Shown: positions 1 to 8,765, counted from the stretch's first letter. The stretch is DNA of 38,271 nt from Bacillus andreraoultii (GCF_001244735.1 NZ_LN868935.1:405474-443744), one strand, 5' to 3'. Translations and numbers: made by a program. Notes: generated by a model from the letters alone, not told the origin.

Positions 1-186
1 AGTTGGTAACCCTCTTTATTTTTCTAGGGATTTGGGGATTCCGAAGTTGGTACATTTTTTCGTATTTCTACTGTTCTCGAAGTCCTGCCTAATTTCTGAA
101 GTTTTGCCACGATTTTCTAAAAGTGCAAGCTGAATTTCCGAAGTTCCACATGAATTCCCGAAAAAAGACCGCTTTTCCTGGATTTA
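1..186. repeat. Intergenic stretch with degenerate GAATTTCCCGAAGT-like repeats
   Basis: No gene is visible here. A short motif of the form (GA)ATTyCyGAAGT recurs at about 37, 73, 91, 132 and 152, the last two exactly 20 bp apart. The same motif recurs in gaps near 6149 and at 25057-25085, so it is a dispersed degenerate intergenic repeat rather than chance low complexity. Function unknown. Confidence 0.4.
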
Positions 187-339
187 TCAATCTCGAACAC
201 TCGCCTCACTTTGGCATTTTTCACAGGCATCTCGTAAGTCGCAAGCTGCACATTTCCCTTTACTACTCCGCTTAATAAATTTCATTATCGTCCAGATTGC
301 GTAACTAAAAATCGCAACTCCTAAAATGATATTAATCAT
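187..339 (-). CDS. FeoB-associated Cys-rich membrane protein
   Basis: This is a 50-residue protein. One N-terminal membrane segment (about residues 3-21, MINIILGVAIFSYAIW...) is followed by a basic linker and a cysteine cluster, C30-x2-C33-x5-C39-x2-C42. Small proteins with one transmembrane helix and a short Cys cluster right after feoB form a known family (FeoB-associated Cys-rich membrane protein, sometimes called FeoC-like). The family is thought to help FeoB-dependent Fe(II) uptake, possibly by metal or redox sensing; its biochemistry is not settled. It starts 58 bp after the feoB stop on the same strand, so it is very probably the last gene of a feoA-feoB operon. The ribosome-binding site is weak (AGAAAGAAG). 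The identification is by architecture and position. Confidence 0.85.
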   Translation of the reverse strand: MINIILGVAIFSYAIWTIMKFIKRSSKGKCAACDLRDACEKCQSEASVRD

Positions 340-397
340 GAAATCATCTTCTTTCTATATTTTCTGTTGAAAGCTTTACTTCCACACCAAACATTTG

Positions 398-2410
398 TTA
401 ATTCAATCCGATTAACTTCCCTACTTGATAAATTGTGAATGAAATCACATATGCGATAACAAATGGATAAACCATTGAAAAAATCGTCCATTTTGTTGAA
501 CCTGTTTCTTTTTTTATCGTTGCCACTGTAGCTAAGCAAGGAATATACAATAAAATAAACACAAGAAAACTGTATGCTGACAATGCTGTATATGCATTGG
601 CAACCATTCCTTGTAAATAGGCGGCCGATGCAGTATGGTAAACAATATTCATTGTCGCAACAATTGATTCTTTTGCTAAAAATCCGGTTACTAATGCAAC
701 AGCTGCTTGCCATGTTCCAAAACCAAGTGGTGCAAAAATTGGTGCGATAAAACTCCCCACACTTGCCAATAAACTATCATCCATCGCCACATGAAAACCA
801 CCAAATCCAACTACTGATAATACCCAAATAACGACTGTTCCTCCAAAAATAAAAGTTCCAGCCTTTTTAACAAAGCCTTTCCCCTTATCCCACGTACTCT
901 TTGCTAATGTTTTTATATGTGGAACCCGATACGGTGGCAGTTCAACAACAAATAGAGACTCTTCACTTTTTAAGATTGTTTTTGAAAATAGTTTTGCTAA
1001 AACAAGTGCAAGAACAACCCCCAATGTATATAAAGAAAGAACAACAAGTGCTTCATTCCCTTTAAAAAATACACCGGCAAACAATGCATATACTGGTAAA
1101 CGTGCAGAGCATGACATAAGTGGTGTCAATAAGATTGTAATCAATCTCTCTTTTGGTTGCTCAATCGTCCGTGCCGACATAATTCCAGGGACATTACAGC
1201 CGAACCCAATAACCATTGGAATGAACGCTTTTCCATTCAAACCAATACTTTGCATAATGCGATCCATTACAAGTGAAATCCGAGCCATATATCCCGAGTC
1301 CTCTAAAACTGAAATAAAGAAAAATAAAATAAATATTTGTGGGACAAAAACAAGAACGCCACCAACCCCTGGTACAATTCCTTCAATAATTAATTTGTAT
1401 AAAAATTCAGACGTTCCGAGATGTTTTAACATACCCTCTAACCAGCCTGTAAAAGGCCCTGATAAAAAGGCGTCAAATCTATCTGACAAAGGCGTTCCAA
1501 TCCAGTTAAACGTGATCATAAACATTAAATATAACAGCACTAAAAAGATTGGCATTCCTAAATATTTATTCGTTGCAAAGCGATCAACTTTTTCTGTAAA
1601 AGTTTGGGGTACATCTTTTATTACGGAAACAACATCTCTCAACAAAGCAACAATAAATTCATCGCGTTTTTCATAAATTGTATCTTGTACAGAATGTCCC
1701 GCCTGTTTTATCGTTTCTTTTTCAACCGAAGTAAATAATTCCTCTAGTGTTTGCGAGTCAGTCAATTTTTGTAAATACGTCTTTACTGTTTCATTTCCGG
1801 CAAAAAATTGAATGGCTAACCATCTTTTTGAAGGTAATTGAACTTCTTTTCCGTCTAGTAATTCCTCTAATATCGTAATTCCTTTTTCGATTCCCTCACC
1901 ATAATACAGTTGAAAGGATTTTCCCATCTTATTTTCCTGCCCGATTATTTTATCCATCAACCGAGTACAACCTTTACCTGTCCGTGCAATAATCGGTTGT
2001 ACATTCACACCAAGTTTATCCGCTAACATTTGCTCATCTATTTCTAATCCATGGGACTGGGCAACATCAATCATATTTAATCCCATCATGAGCGGTTTTT
2101 CAAACTCCAACAACTCAATCGTTAAATGTAGATTGCGTTGTAATTGAGAAGCGTCTACGATATTCACAATTGATGAAAATTCATTTTTAAGTAAAAATTC
2201 TGTAACAACCCGCTCATCACGTGACAATGGTGTTAACGAATAGGTTCCTGGTAAATCAACTAAATATGCTTTTTTATTTTTTAATAAGCCAACCTTCTCC
2301 TCAACCGTTACTCCGCTCCAATTGCCAACATACTCATACGAACCTGTTAGCTGGTTAAAAAGCGATGTTTTTCCGATATTTGGGTTTCCTAAAAGGGCAA
2401 TTTGCATCAT
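398..2410 (-). CDS. feoB: Ferrous iron transporter FeoB
   Basis: FeoB is the GTP-binding inner-membrane Fe(II) permease. The 670-residue length is typical. The N-terminal G domain shows G1 GNPNIGKT (8-15), a switch region WSGVTVEEK, G3 DLPGTYSLTP and G4 NMID. A helical regulatory region follows, then a membrane domain with two FeoB gate repeats: one contains GFGCNVPGIMSART with the conserved Cys, followed by MSCSARLPVYALF, the other is near LGFGTWQAAVALVTGFLAKES. The ATG overlaps the feoA stop by 4 nt (ATGA), so the two are translationally coupled; a second ATG follows directly. Expression is probably controlled by Fur from the box upstream of feoA. Confidence 0.97.
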   Translation of the reverse strand: MMQIALLGNPNIGKTSLFNQLTGSYEYVGNWSGVTVEEKVGLLKNKKAYLVDLPGTYSLTPLSRDERVVTEFLLKNEFSSIVNIVDASQLQRNLHLTIELLEFEKPLMMGLNMIDVAQSHGLEIDEQMLADKLGVNVQPIIARTGKGCTRLMDKIIGQENKMGKSFQLYYGEGIEKGITILEELLDGKEVQLPSKRWLAIQFFAGNETVKTYLQKLTDSQTLEELFTSVEKETIKQAGHSVQDTIYEKRDEFIVALLRDVVSVIKDVPQTFTEKVDRFATNKYLGMPIFLVLLYLMFMITFNWIGTPLSDRFDAFLSGPFTGWLEGMLKHLGTSEFLYKLIIEGIVPGVGGVLVFVPQIFILFFFISVLEDSGYMARISLVMDRIMQSIGLNGKAFIPMVIGFGCNVPGIMSARTIEQPKERLITILLTPLMSCSARLPVYALFAGVFFKGNEALVVLSLYTLGVVLALVLAKLFSKTILKSEESLFVVELPPYRVPHIKTLAKSTWDKGKGFVKKAGTFIFGGTVVIWVLSVVGFGGFHVAMDDSLLASVGSFIAPIFAPLGFGTWQAAVALVTGFLAKESIVATMNIVYHTASAAYLQGMVANAYTALSAYSFLVFILLYIPCLATVATIKKETGSTKWTIFSMVYPFVIAYVISFTIYQVGKLIGLN

Positions 2411-2634
2411 TTTATCTCCACCCGAATGGATTTGGCTTCTTGACTTCGAATACCTACTCGCTGTCCATTACATTCAATAACACACGGGCCACCAAGGGGC
2501 ATTTTGGATTTTATATTTACTTCTGAACCTAAATAAATCCCTAAATTCATTAATCTTGTTTTAACTAATTGATTCAGTGATGATAAATCTTTAATCGTTG
2601 CAGATTCTCCTTGTTTTAGATCAAATAATACCAT
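2407..2634 (-). CDS. feoA: Ferrous iron transport protein FeoA
   Basis: A 75-residue cytosolic protein with an SH3-like fold, believed to dock on FeoB and stimulate or regulate Fe(II) transport. Recognisable family features are the N-terminal LKQGESATIKDL strand, the LMNLGIYLGSEV segment (commonly LxxLGxxpGxxI in FeoA) and a C-terminal GQRVGIRSQEAKSIRV strand pair. It is first in the feoA-feoB-Cys-rich operon and overlaps feoB by 4 nt. A ribosome-binding site (GAAGGGA) lies upstream of the ATG. A Fur-type box lies 37 bp before the start codon. Confidence 0.93.
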   Translation of the reverse strand: MVLFDLKQGESATIKDLSSLNQLVKTRLMNLGIYLGSEVNIKSKMPLGGPCVIECNGQRVGIRSQEAKSIRVEIK

Positions 2635-2670
2635 TTGAGAATCATTCCCTTCTAATTTGGAACTCGTTAT

Positions 2671-2685
2671 TGAAAATCATTATCA
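2671..2685 (-). promoter_or_regulatory. Fur box of the feo operon
   Basis: TGAAAATCATTATCA matches the Bacillus 7-1-7 Fur core TGATAATnATTATCA at all but one position. It lies between feoA and a TATAAT-like -10 (minus strand, plus coordinates 2697-2702), so it would cover the transcription start. This predicts repression under iron sufficiency. Confidence 0.8.
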
Positions 2686-2696
2686 TTAACAATTTC

Positions 2697-2702
2697 ATTA
2701 TA
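2697..2702 (-). promoter_or_regulatory. Candidate -10 box of feoA promoter
   Basis: On the minus strand this reads TATAAT, about 12 bp upstream of the Fur box. The -35 at 17-18 bp spacing is poor (GTAAAA), so the promoter is tentative, but the order -10 then Fur box is sensible for iron repression. Confidence 0.45.
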
Positions 2703-2837
2703 AACTATTTCACAAGTGTTTTTACTATAAAAAAATGAAAGTTTCCTTAACAATTTATGTTCATATCAACTTTTGTGAAAAATATGACATAATAGAGATA
2801 TAGAAATCATTCCATCTGATAAAGGATGTGGGCTAAA

Positions 2838-5486
2838 TTGACAAAGTGGTATACGCAGTCAATGAAAGAGATTACCGAAGAACTACAAGTAGACGTTCAA
2901 AAAGGTCTATCAAGTCAAGAAGCGGAACAACGATTAAAAAAGTTTGGCCCGAACAAGTTTGAAGAAGGAAGGAAAACTTCCATCTGGCGGATGATATGGG
3001 AACAAATAAACAGTATTTTAATTTGGATTTTAATCATCGCTGCCATCGTTTCTTCCTTTGTTGGTGAAATCACCGACGCGATTATTATTTTTATCGTGAT
3101 TGTCTTAAACGCCGTTATTGGAATTGTTGAAGAATCAAAAGCAGAAAAAGCATTAGAAGAATTAAAGAAGATATCGACACCGAAAGCGATTGTCAAACGG
3201 GACGGGAAGGTCAGTGAAATTTCATCGGAAGAGCTTGTTCCCGGCGATGTTGTCATTCTCGATGCAGGCCGATTTGTTCCTGCCGATCTAAGATTAATTG
3301 AAACTGCCAATTTACAAATTGAGGAATCGGCATTAACCGGTGAATCTGTGCCTGTTGACAAAAACGCAGACTGGGTTGCTAATTCAGAAGTTCCACTTGG
3401 TGATCAACAAAATATTGCCTTTATGTCAACTTTAACAACTTATGGGCGTGGTACAGGGGTTGTTGTTTATACGGGAATGGAAACGGAAATCGGTAAAATT
3501 GCTAAAATGCTTGGTGGCCAAGAAAAGGAAATCACACCATTACAAAAGAAATTAAACGAACTCGGAAAAATACTAGGTATTGGCGCCGTTGTCATTTGTA
3601 TAGTTATGTTTTTTGTCGGCTATTTCCAAGGTCGAAACGTGTTAGATATGTTTCTCATTGCGGTAAGTTTGGCGGTAGCGGCAATACCTGAGGGAATGGT
3701 TGCGATTGTTACCATTGTTCTTGCTCTCGGTGTACAAAAAATGAGTAAACAGCATGCCATTGTTCGTAAACTACCAGCTGTCGAAACATTAGGATCTGTA
3801 AGTGTTATTTGTTCTGATAAAACCGGGACATTAACACAAAATAAAATGACGGTAACAAAAGTTTTTATTGACGGTAAGTATGATGACTTGAGTGGTATTC
3901 ATTTAAATACAGACGTTGGCTATCGTTTTATGCGAGGGATGATACTTTGTAACGATGCAACAATCGATTCAGGGGATCCTACTGAAATCGCTCTCGTTGC
4001 TGCAGGGAAACAATTCGATTTGTCAAAAGAAGACTTGGAACAAACCTATAAACGAATAAACGAAAAACCATTTGATTCAGATAGAAAAATGATGACAACC
4101 GTTCATGAGAATGAGGATAGCTTCTTTTCTATTACAAAAGGCGCATTGGAAAGCATTTTACCAAGAACGACAACAATTATTGAAAATGGACAAGCCCGTC
4201 CTTTAACGAAGCAAGATCAAGAAAATATTATGACCGCATCGAAAAAAATGTCTGATACCGCTTTACGTGTACTAGCGATTGCAGAAAGGAACCCTTTACC
4301 TATACAAGACATGAATGGAGAATTAGAAGAACATCTCACTTTTCTCGGTCTCGTCGGCATGATTGACCCTCCAAGAGAAGAGGTTAAACATTCGATCCAG
4401 CAATGCAAAGAAGCTGGCATTCAAACGGTTATGATTACTGGTGACCATCAAAATACTGCCCTTGCAATTGCAAAAGAACTTGGTATTGCTGATAGTCTTT
4501 CCCAAACGTTGACCGGTCAAGAGCTTAATGAACTTAGCGATACGGACCTGAAAGAAAGAGTAAAAACTGTGCGTGTATTTGCTCGTGTTTCACCAGAGCA
4601 TAAAGTTCGGATTGTGAAAGCTCTCAAAGATAATGGCCAAATCACCTCCATGACAGGGGATGGCATAAATGATGCCCCTTCGTTAAAACAGGCAGATGTT
4701 GGAGTTGCAATGGGTATTACTGGAACCGATGTAGCAAAAGGTGCAAGTGATATTATTTTAACAGACGATAATTTTTCAACGATTGTTGCAGCCGTTGAAC
4801 AAGGGCGAAACATCTTCCAAAACATTCGAAAAGCAATACTCTTTCTGCTATCTTGTAATTTAGGTGAACTTACCGCGCTCTTCCTTGGGATTTTATTAGG
4901 TTGGCCAGCTCCATTAACAGCCGTACAAATTTTATGGGTAAACCTAATTACAGATACATTACCAGCAATCGCTTTAGGTATGGACCCAGATGATCCGGAT
5001 GTGATGAAAGATAAACCACGCAATCCAAAAGAAAGCTTTTTTGTCCACGGAAACGGTGCATATACCGTGTTAAATGGGATGCTAATCGGTTTTATAACGT
5101 TATTCGCATTTATCGAAGGATTACGCTACTATACTGGAGCAAGCACACTCTTTACGATTGATTTTGAGAATATAACAAATAACGCTCTAACACATGCGCA
5201 AACAATGGCATTTATTACGTTAAGTGTTTCTCAACTATTCCATACTCTTAATTTAAGGAGCCGAAGAAAATCTATCTTTCAAGTTGGACTTTTTTCTAAC
5301 AAGCTACTCATTGCCGCAATCGTCATTGGTATTTTTATCCAAGCTTTATTAGTATACGTTCCATTTTTCCACGACGTATTTGGAATTTATGTGATCAGCG
5401 CGAAAGACTGGGTCTTCGTCATCGGAGTCTCGCTCATTCCAATTGTTATTAATGAAATTTATAAAGGGATTAGACGGGTTGATTGA
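2838..5486 (+). CDS. Calcium-type cation-transporting P-type ATPase
   Basis: A P2-type ATPase related to bacterial Ca2+ pumps (YloB/LMCA1-like), expected to export Ca2+ using ATP. From the TTG start it has 882 residues. It shows an N-terminal cation-ATPase domain, the actuator motif TGES (167-170), phosphorylation motif DKTGTLT (Asp327), the TGD motif near 535, the hinge GDGINDAP (607-614) and about ten membrane helices, including [15 protein letters not shown] in helix 6. The helix-4 ion-site motif reads PEGM-V (284-288) where Ca2+ pumps usually have PEGLP or PEALP, so ion specificity is uncertain. Start choice: an ATG exists at 2826, but the AAAGGATGTG Shine-Dalgarno overlaps it; the TTG at 2838 sits 7 nt downstream of that site and gives the family's usual N-terminus. 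It appears to be monocistronic. Confidence 0.9.
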   Translation: MTKWYTQSMKEITEELQVDVQKGLSSQEAEQRLKKFGPNKFEEGRKTSIWRMIWEQINSILIWILIIAAIVSSFVGEITDAIIIFIVIVLNAVIGIVEESKAEKALEELKKISTPKAIVKRDGKVSEISSEELVPGDVVILDAGRFVPADLRLIETANLQIEESALTGESVPVDKNADWVANSEVPLGDQQNIAFMSTLTTYGRGTGVVVYTGMETEIGKIAKMLGGQEKEITPLQKKLNELGKILGIGAVVICIVMFFVGYFQGRNVLDMFLIAVSLAVAAIPEGMVAIVTIVLALGVQKMSKQHAIVRKLPAVETLGSVSVICSDKTGTLTQNKMTVTKVFIDGKYDDLSGIHLNTDVGYRFMRGMILCNDATIDSGDPTEIALVAAGKQFDLSKEDLEQTYKRINEKPFDSDRKMMTTVHENEDSFFSITKGALESILPRTTTIIENGQARPLTKQDQENIMTASKKMSDTALRVLAIAERNPLPIQDMNGELEEHLTFLGLVGMIDPPREEVKHSIQQCKEAGIQTVMITGDHQNTALAIAKELGIADSLSQTLTGQELNELSDTDLKERVKTVRVFARVSPEHKVRIVKALKDNGQITSMTGDGINDAPSLKQADVGVAMGITGTDVAKGASDIILTDDNFSTIVAAVEQGRNIFQNIRKAILFLLSCNLGELTALFLGILLGWPAPLTAVQILWVNLITDTLPAIALGMDPDDPDVMKDKPRNPKESFFVHGNGAYTVLNGMLIGFITLFAFIEGLRYYTGASTLFTIDFENITNNALTHAQTMAFITLSVSQLFHTLNLRSRRKSIFQVGLFSNKLLIAAIVIGIFIQALLVYVPFFHDVFGIYVISAKDWVFVIGVSLIPIVINEIYKGIRRVD

Positions 5487-5577
5487 GTATTTTGATGATA
5501 GAGAAAAGTTGTAAAGTGAGTATTCGTGAAGAATCTTTTTCTTTGTGTAGTCCGCTGAAAAAGTTCATTTACACAAA

Positions 5578-5622
5578 AATAAGAGTTGCTCATCTGCAAT
5601 ATATAGATGCTCAACTCTTATT
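5578..5622 (+). terminator. Terminator after the P-type ATPase
   Basis: A long hairpin: AATAAGAGTTG pairs with CAACTCTTATT, extended by ATCT/AGAT past a 2-nt mismatch, around a 9-nt loop. It lies about 90 bp after the ATPase stop. It is A-rich before and T-rich after, so it could work in both directions. Confidence 0.7.
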
Positions 5623-5732
5623 ATTTACTGTATTGATAAAAATATGTATTGATTACATAAAGTAACAAGCTTTTAACCGCGTTCTTACATTGAGACGCGT
5701 ACCAATGCGCAAAGTATATTCTTAAACATAAC

Positions 5733-5760
5733 AAACGGCATACCAATTGATATGCCGTTT
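5733..5760 (-). terminator. Terminator after the broken small membrane gene
   Basis: AAACGGCATA and TATGCCGTTT form a perfect 10-bp stem with an 8-nt loop. On the minus strand it follows the stop at 5767 by a few bases and is followed by a T-rich run, so it looks like that gene's terminator; a T-run also lies on the plus-strand side. Confidence 0.6.
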
Positions 5761-5766
5761 ATCATG

Positions 5767-5941
5767 TTACTTTTTTTGTTTGCTTTTCCAGATACTAAGA
5801 ATTAATATTCCCCAACCAATTATGACCAATAAACCAATGGCCCTATGCCATAAAGGTGCATGCACAGGTAGTAACATTCCGCTAATAAAATAATGCCATA
5901 ATAATTAATACAGCAAACAAAATTTGATTTTTTTTATTCAT
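5767..5941 (-). pseudogene. Frameshifted small membrane protein gene
   Basis: Read on the minus strand from the ATG at 5941, the frame gives MNKKNQILFAVLIIMAL and soon hits a stop (TAG). One frame over, the sequence continues without stops as ISGMLLPVHAPLWHRAIGL, then a second hydrophobic segment and a lysine-rich end, stopping at 5767. Removing one base near the GCATTATTTT run would give a single 57-residue protein with two membrane helices. The total length (175 bp = 58 codons + 1) fits a one-base insertion. A hairpin terminator follows. I do not recognise the family. It is either a genuine recent pseudogene or a sequencing error in a T-run. Confidence 0.5.
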
Positions 5942-6339
5942 AAAATACACATCACTTTTTAAAAGACTATCAAAACAAAAGCTTTAGAGATATATGTAGC
6001 TACCGTTTTATTAAAATGACACTTTTTAACAAGAAATTTTGTCATTGCATCTGCAATAGTGCCACCAGAATTTACAGAAAAGTGTAGAAATTTATTGATA
6101 GAATGCCAAATGGAACAATTATAGTACTTAATAATAACATTCCACTAAGAACTCCCGAAGTCGTTTTTTATTCCCAATTCCTGCATAAATCCATCTTTCG
6201 CTTATATTATTTGAACTTTACCATTATACTAAACATTTCACTTAAAAGGAAGGGGAAAGTTACAGGGGGATTTGAGGTGTCTATAACTCTTCTAAATGAC
6301 CATTTCGGTAAATTGAGCGTCTATACCTCCTCTTGTTGA
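5942..6339. other. Intergenic stretch without a supported gene
   Basis: About 400 bp between the broken membrane gene and the tandem repeat. A 78-codon open frame at 6103-6339 has no ribosome-binding site and no recognisable domain, and it covers an ACTCCCGAAG copy of the dispersed motif near 6150. Nothing else is supported. Confidence 0.4.
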
Positions 6340-6462
6340 CCGTTAATCATTTTCTATACTAAACAAAGAATCTTCCATAACCACCTCATTAACCCTTTAA
6401 TCAATTTCCCCACCAAACTAAGAATCTCCCATAACCACTCTAGTTCACCGTTTTATCAAAGG
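6340..6462. repeat. 54-bp tandem repeat, about 2.3 copies
   Basis: Units start at 6340, 6394 and 6448 with a period of exactly 54 bp. Units 1 and 2 share the starts CCGTTAATCA / CCTTTAATCA and the core AAGAATCTyCCATAACCAC; unit 3 is a partial copy. The repeat is non-coding and lies just beyond the floT terminator. Function unknown. Confidence 0.6.
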
Positions 6463-6468
6463 CATCAA

Positions 6469-6498
6469 AAAATCCTCACAACCATCTGTGAGGATTTT
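6469..6498 (-). terminator. Terminator of the yuaF-floT operon
   Basis: AAAATCCTCACA / TGTGAGGATTTT form a perfect 12-bp stem with a 6-nt loop, located 23 bp after the floT stop. On the minus strand the stem ends in a T-run. It is a classic intrinsic terminator. Confidence 0.85.
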
Positions 6499-6521
6499 TC
6501 TCTAACTTAACCGGAGATGGA

Positions 6522-7982
6522 TTATTTCGTTTTACCTGATAAGTTTTCCAATAATTGCTTAACATCTATGCCGGAAGATGCTTTCAAAGATTCTTGCAAA
6601 GTACTCATTAAATTAGTTGCATAACCGGTAACTTTATTTGCTCCACCGTTTTGGTCACTTGATCCTGTATCGACAACTGTAATTTGGTCAATATTCGCAA
6701 GTGGAGATGCAACTTGTTTTGCATATTCAGGAAGCATTTTTAAAATCATGTCGAGTACTGCTGCTTGCCCGAATTTCTCAAATGCTTCTGCAACTTTTTG
6801 TTTTGCCTCCGCTTCGGCAATCCCTTTCAAACGAATAATTTCCGCTTCCGTTGTTCCTTGTGCTTTTTGGGCTTCGGCTTTGGCTAAACCATCAATGCGA
6901 ATTCGTTCTGCTTCGGCTTTCGCTAGTGCTTCAATTCGGTATTTGTTTGCATCTGCATCGGCCATTTTTTTTGCTTTTTCTGCGGCTGCTGCTTGTTCAA
7001 CAGCATAACGATCGGCATCAGCTTTTTTCTTAACTTCTGAGTCGTATTGTTTTTCGCGGCGTAAAATTTCTTTTTCTTCTAATTCAATTTGCTTTTGGCG
7101 CTCAATAATTTTAACTTGCATCTCTTGTTCGGTAACTTGTTGTTTCGCACGGGCACTTTCTAAGTCATATGCTTGGTCTGCACGCGCTTTGGCTACATCT
7201 TGTTCAAGACGATATTCCGCAATTTTTAATTGATTCTCTTTTTCTGCCTCCGCAATTTCAGTTGCCCGTTCTAATTCTGCCTTTTGCGCATCTTTTGAAG
7301 CTTCTGCCTTTTTAATTCTCGTTTCTTTTTCGGCTTCAGCTGTAGCAATATCGGCATCACGCTTTACTTGAGCGATACGTGGTTTCCCTAGCGATTCGAG
7401 GTAACCATTTTTATCACGAACATCTTTAATCGTAAATGACACAATGACTAATCCCATCTTCGCTAAATCTTGTGTTGCCACTCGTTGTACTTCTTGGGAA
7501 AATTTATCGCGATTTTTATAAATTTCTTCAACTGTCATCGATCCTAATATTGATCGTAAATGACCTTCCAGTACTTCACGTGCTTCATTTTCAAGATCTT
7601 GTTTTGTTTTTCCTAAAAATTGTTCCGCCGCTGTTGCGATTTCACCGATAGAACTACCTACTTTAATAATTGCAGTTCCATCCGCCATGACTGGAACACC
7701 TTGTTCAGTGTACACTTCAGGTGTTGAGACTTCTAATTTACTAGATAATAAGCTCAAAGGTTCTGCTCGTTGAAAGACTGGTAAGACAAATGTCCCGCCA
7801 CCGCGAATAATTTTCACTTTATTGCCAGATTCATCTAAATTTACATTCTTACTTCCTAAATAGCTTCCAGTTACAATAAGTGCTTCGTCAGGTCCAACCG
7901 TTCGATATTTCGTAATAAAAACACCGATAAGTGCTAAAAGAAGAACAACGACAATACCAATAACAATCCATATTGGGTTCAT
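6522..7982 (-). CDS. floT: Flotillin (FloT/YuaG)
   Basis: Flotillins scaffold functional membrane microdomains and influence membrane fluidity and signalling complexes. This protein has 486 residues: one N-terminal membrane hairpin or helix (about 4-24), the SPFH/Band 7 domain (about 30-200), a long Ala/Glu/Lys-rich coiled coil with repeated AEAE/AKAEA motifs (about 210-400), and a C-terminal oligomerisation tail ending GIDVKQLLENLSGKTK. Start choice: an in-frame TTG at 7997 overlaps the Shine-Dalgarno; GGAGG sits 8 nt before the ATG at 7982, which gives the usual MNPIWIVIG-type N-terminus. The gene lies 65 bp downstream of a NfeD-type gene, matching the yuaF-yuaG operon of B. subtilis, with a sigma-W-like promoter upstream. 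Confidence 0.95.
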   Translation of the reverse strand: MNPIWIVIGIVVVLLLALIGVFITKYRTVGPDEALIVTGSYLGSKNVNLDESGNKVKIIRGGGTFVLPVFQRAEPLSLLSSKLEVSTPEVYTEQGVPVMADGTAIIKVGSSIGEIATAAEQFLGKTKQDLENEAREVLEGHLRSILGSMTVEEIYKNRDKFSQEVQRVATQDLAKMGLVIVSFTIKDVRDKNGYLESLGKPRIAQVKRDADIATAEAEKETRIKKAEASKDAQKAELERATEIAEAEKENQLKIAEYRLEQDVAKARADQAYDLESARAKQQVTEQEMQVKIIERQKQIELEEKEILRREKQYDSEVKKKADADRYAVEQAAAAEKAKKMADADANKYRIEALAKAEAERIRIDGLAKAEAQKAQGTTEAEIIRLKGIAEAEAKQKVAEAFEKFGQAAVLDMILKMLPEYAKQVASPLANIDQITVVDTGSSDQNGGANKVTGYATNLMSTLQESLKASSGIDVKQLLENLSGKTK

Positions 7983-8047
7983 TCTACATACCTCCAATAA
8001 ATCATATTTTCTTTTTCATAAGCGATGAGTTTTCCCTCGTAACTCAC

Positions 8048-8596
8048 CTACAACTCATATTTCTGATACACGGCTTTCTCATCATACGGAATAACTTGTA
8101 AGACTCCCTGTTTGACATCAACAACTAAAACTTTTACTCCTTCTAGAATTTCAGATTGATGGAAACTAATAGCCGACTTTGCAATTCTTCCACTATTACT
8201 TTCAATTAAAACTTCTCCATAACCATCATTTGGGACGGGGATAATCACCGTACCAATCCTCCCTTTCAACGATTCATCGGTATAGGCGAGTGACTCCTCA
8301 GCCGACGACAAAGGAACTAAAATAAATACATTTAGTAAAGTTGTTAAAATAAAACTACCGATAGCTGAAATGACGAGTATCCAAACACTCTGAATGGAGG
8401 TCACTAGCTCAAAAATATAACCTGAAGCAGAGAGGAAAATAAGAAAAGCAAGCAATAAAGTCGGGTTTAGAAAAGGTGAAACATCCCCAACTCCATCTAA
8501 AAAATCACCAAATAACATGTAAAAAAGAATGAGTACACCAGAAATAATTAAAATTGCTAAATAAATCGTTTGAATCGGATAGCCAAAAATCTCGAT
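8048..8596 (-). CDS. yuaF: NfeD-type membrane protein (YuaF-like), apparent ATC start
   Basis: NfeD proteins partner flotillins; YuaF is a membrane protein with a C-terminal OB-fold domain. Visible here are membrane helices (about 10-28 and two or three more before residue 100) and a soluble beta-rich end with GRIGTVIIPVPNDGYGEV. The first in-frame ATG is at 8518, but it lies inside what should be the first helix and has no ribosome-binding site. Upstream the frame stays open for 26 more codons, giving EIFGYPIQTIYLAILIISG as expected at a YuaF N-terminus. An AAAAGGGGGG site is placed 6 nt before codon ATC at 8596; no ATG, GTG or TTG exists between the preceding TGA and 8518. I therefore infer initiation at ATC (182 residues). 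A mutated or misread ATG is the alternative. Confidence 0.8.
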   Translation of the reverse strand: MEIFGYPIQTIYLAILIISGVLILFYMLFGDFLDGVGDVSPFLNPTLLLAFLIFLSASGYIFELVTSIQSVWILVISAIGSFILTTLLNVFILVPLSSAEESLAYTDESLKGRIGTVIIPVPNDGYGEVLIESNSGRIAKSAISFHQSEILEGVKVLVVDVKQGVLQVIPYDEKAVYQKYEL

Positions 8597-8658
8597 GGTA
8601 AGCCCCCCTTTTCAAAAAAAGATTTCGTTCCATCATATTGAGAGAATGATACTTATAT

Positions 8659-8685
8659 TACGGTTTTCCCCTAGGCTAAGTTTCA
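8659..8685 (-). promoter_or_regulatory. Sigma-W-type promoter of yuaF-floT
   Basis: On the minus strand TGAAAC (plus coordinates 8680-8685) is followed after 17 bp by CGTA (8659-8662), the signature of Bacillus sigma-W promoters. The B. subtilis yuaFG operon is a known sigma-W target, so position and sequence agree. It predicts induction by envelope stress. Confidence 0.8.
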
Positions 8686-8740
8686 TTTTTTAAAAATAAA
8701 TTTATACAATATGCTCACATCAAAAAAACTCAATAAAAAA

Positions 8741-8765
8741 CAACTAGGACTTTGAAGCCTAGTTG
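8741..8765 (-). terminator. Terminator of the small hydrophilic gene
   Basis: CAACTAGG / CCTAGTTG form an 8-bp stem with a 9-nt loop. On the minus strand it is followed by a T-run, 18 bp after the stop of the gene at 8783. Confidence 0.75.

Noticed and set aside
5483-5665. 60-codon plus-strand open frame after the P-type ATPase
   Set aside because: It runs through the terminator hairpin and has no ribosome-binding site of its own.
6103-6339. 78-codon plus-strand open frame
   Set aside because: No ribosome-binding site, no domain, and composition like the surrounding AT-rich non-coding DNA.
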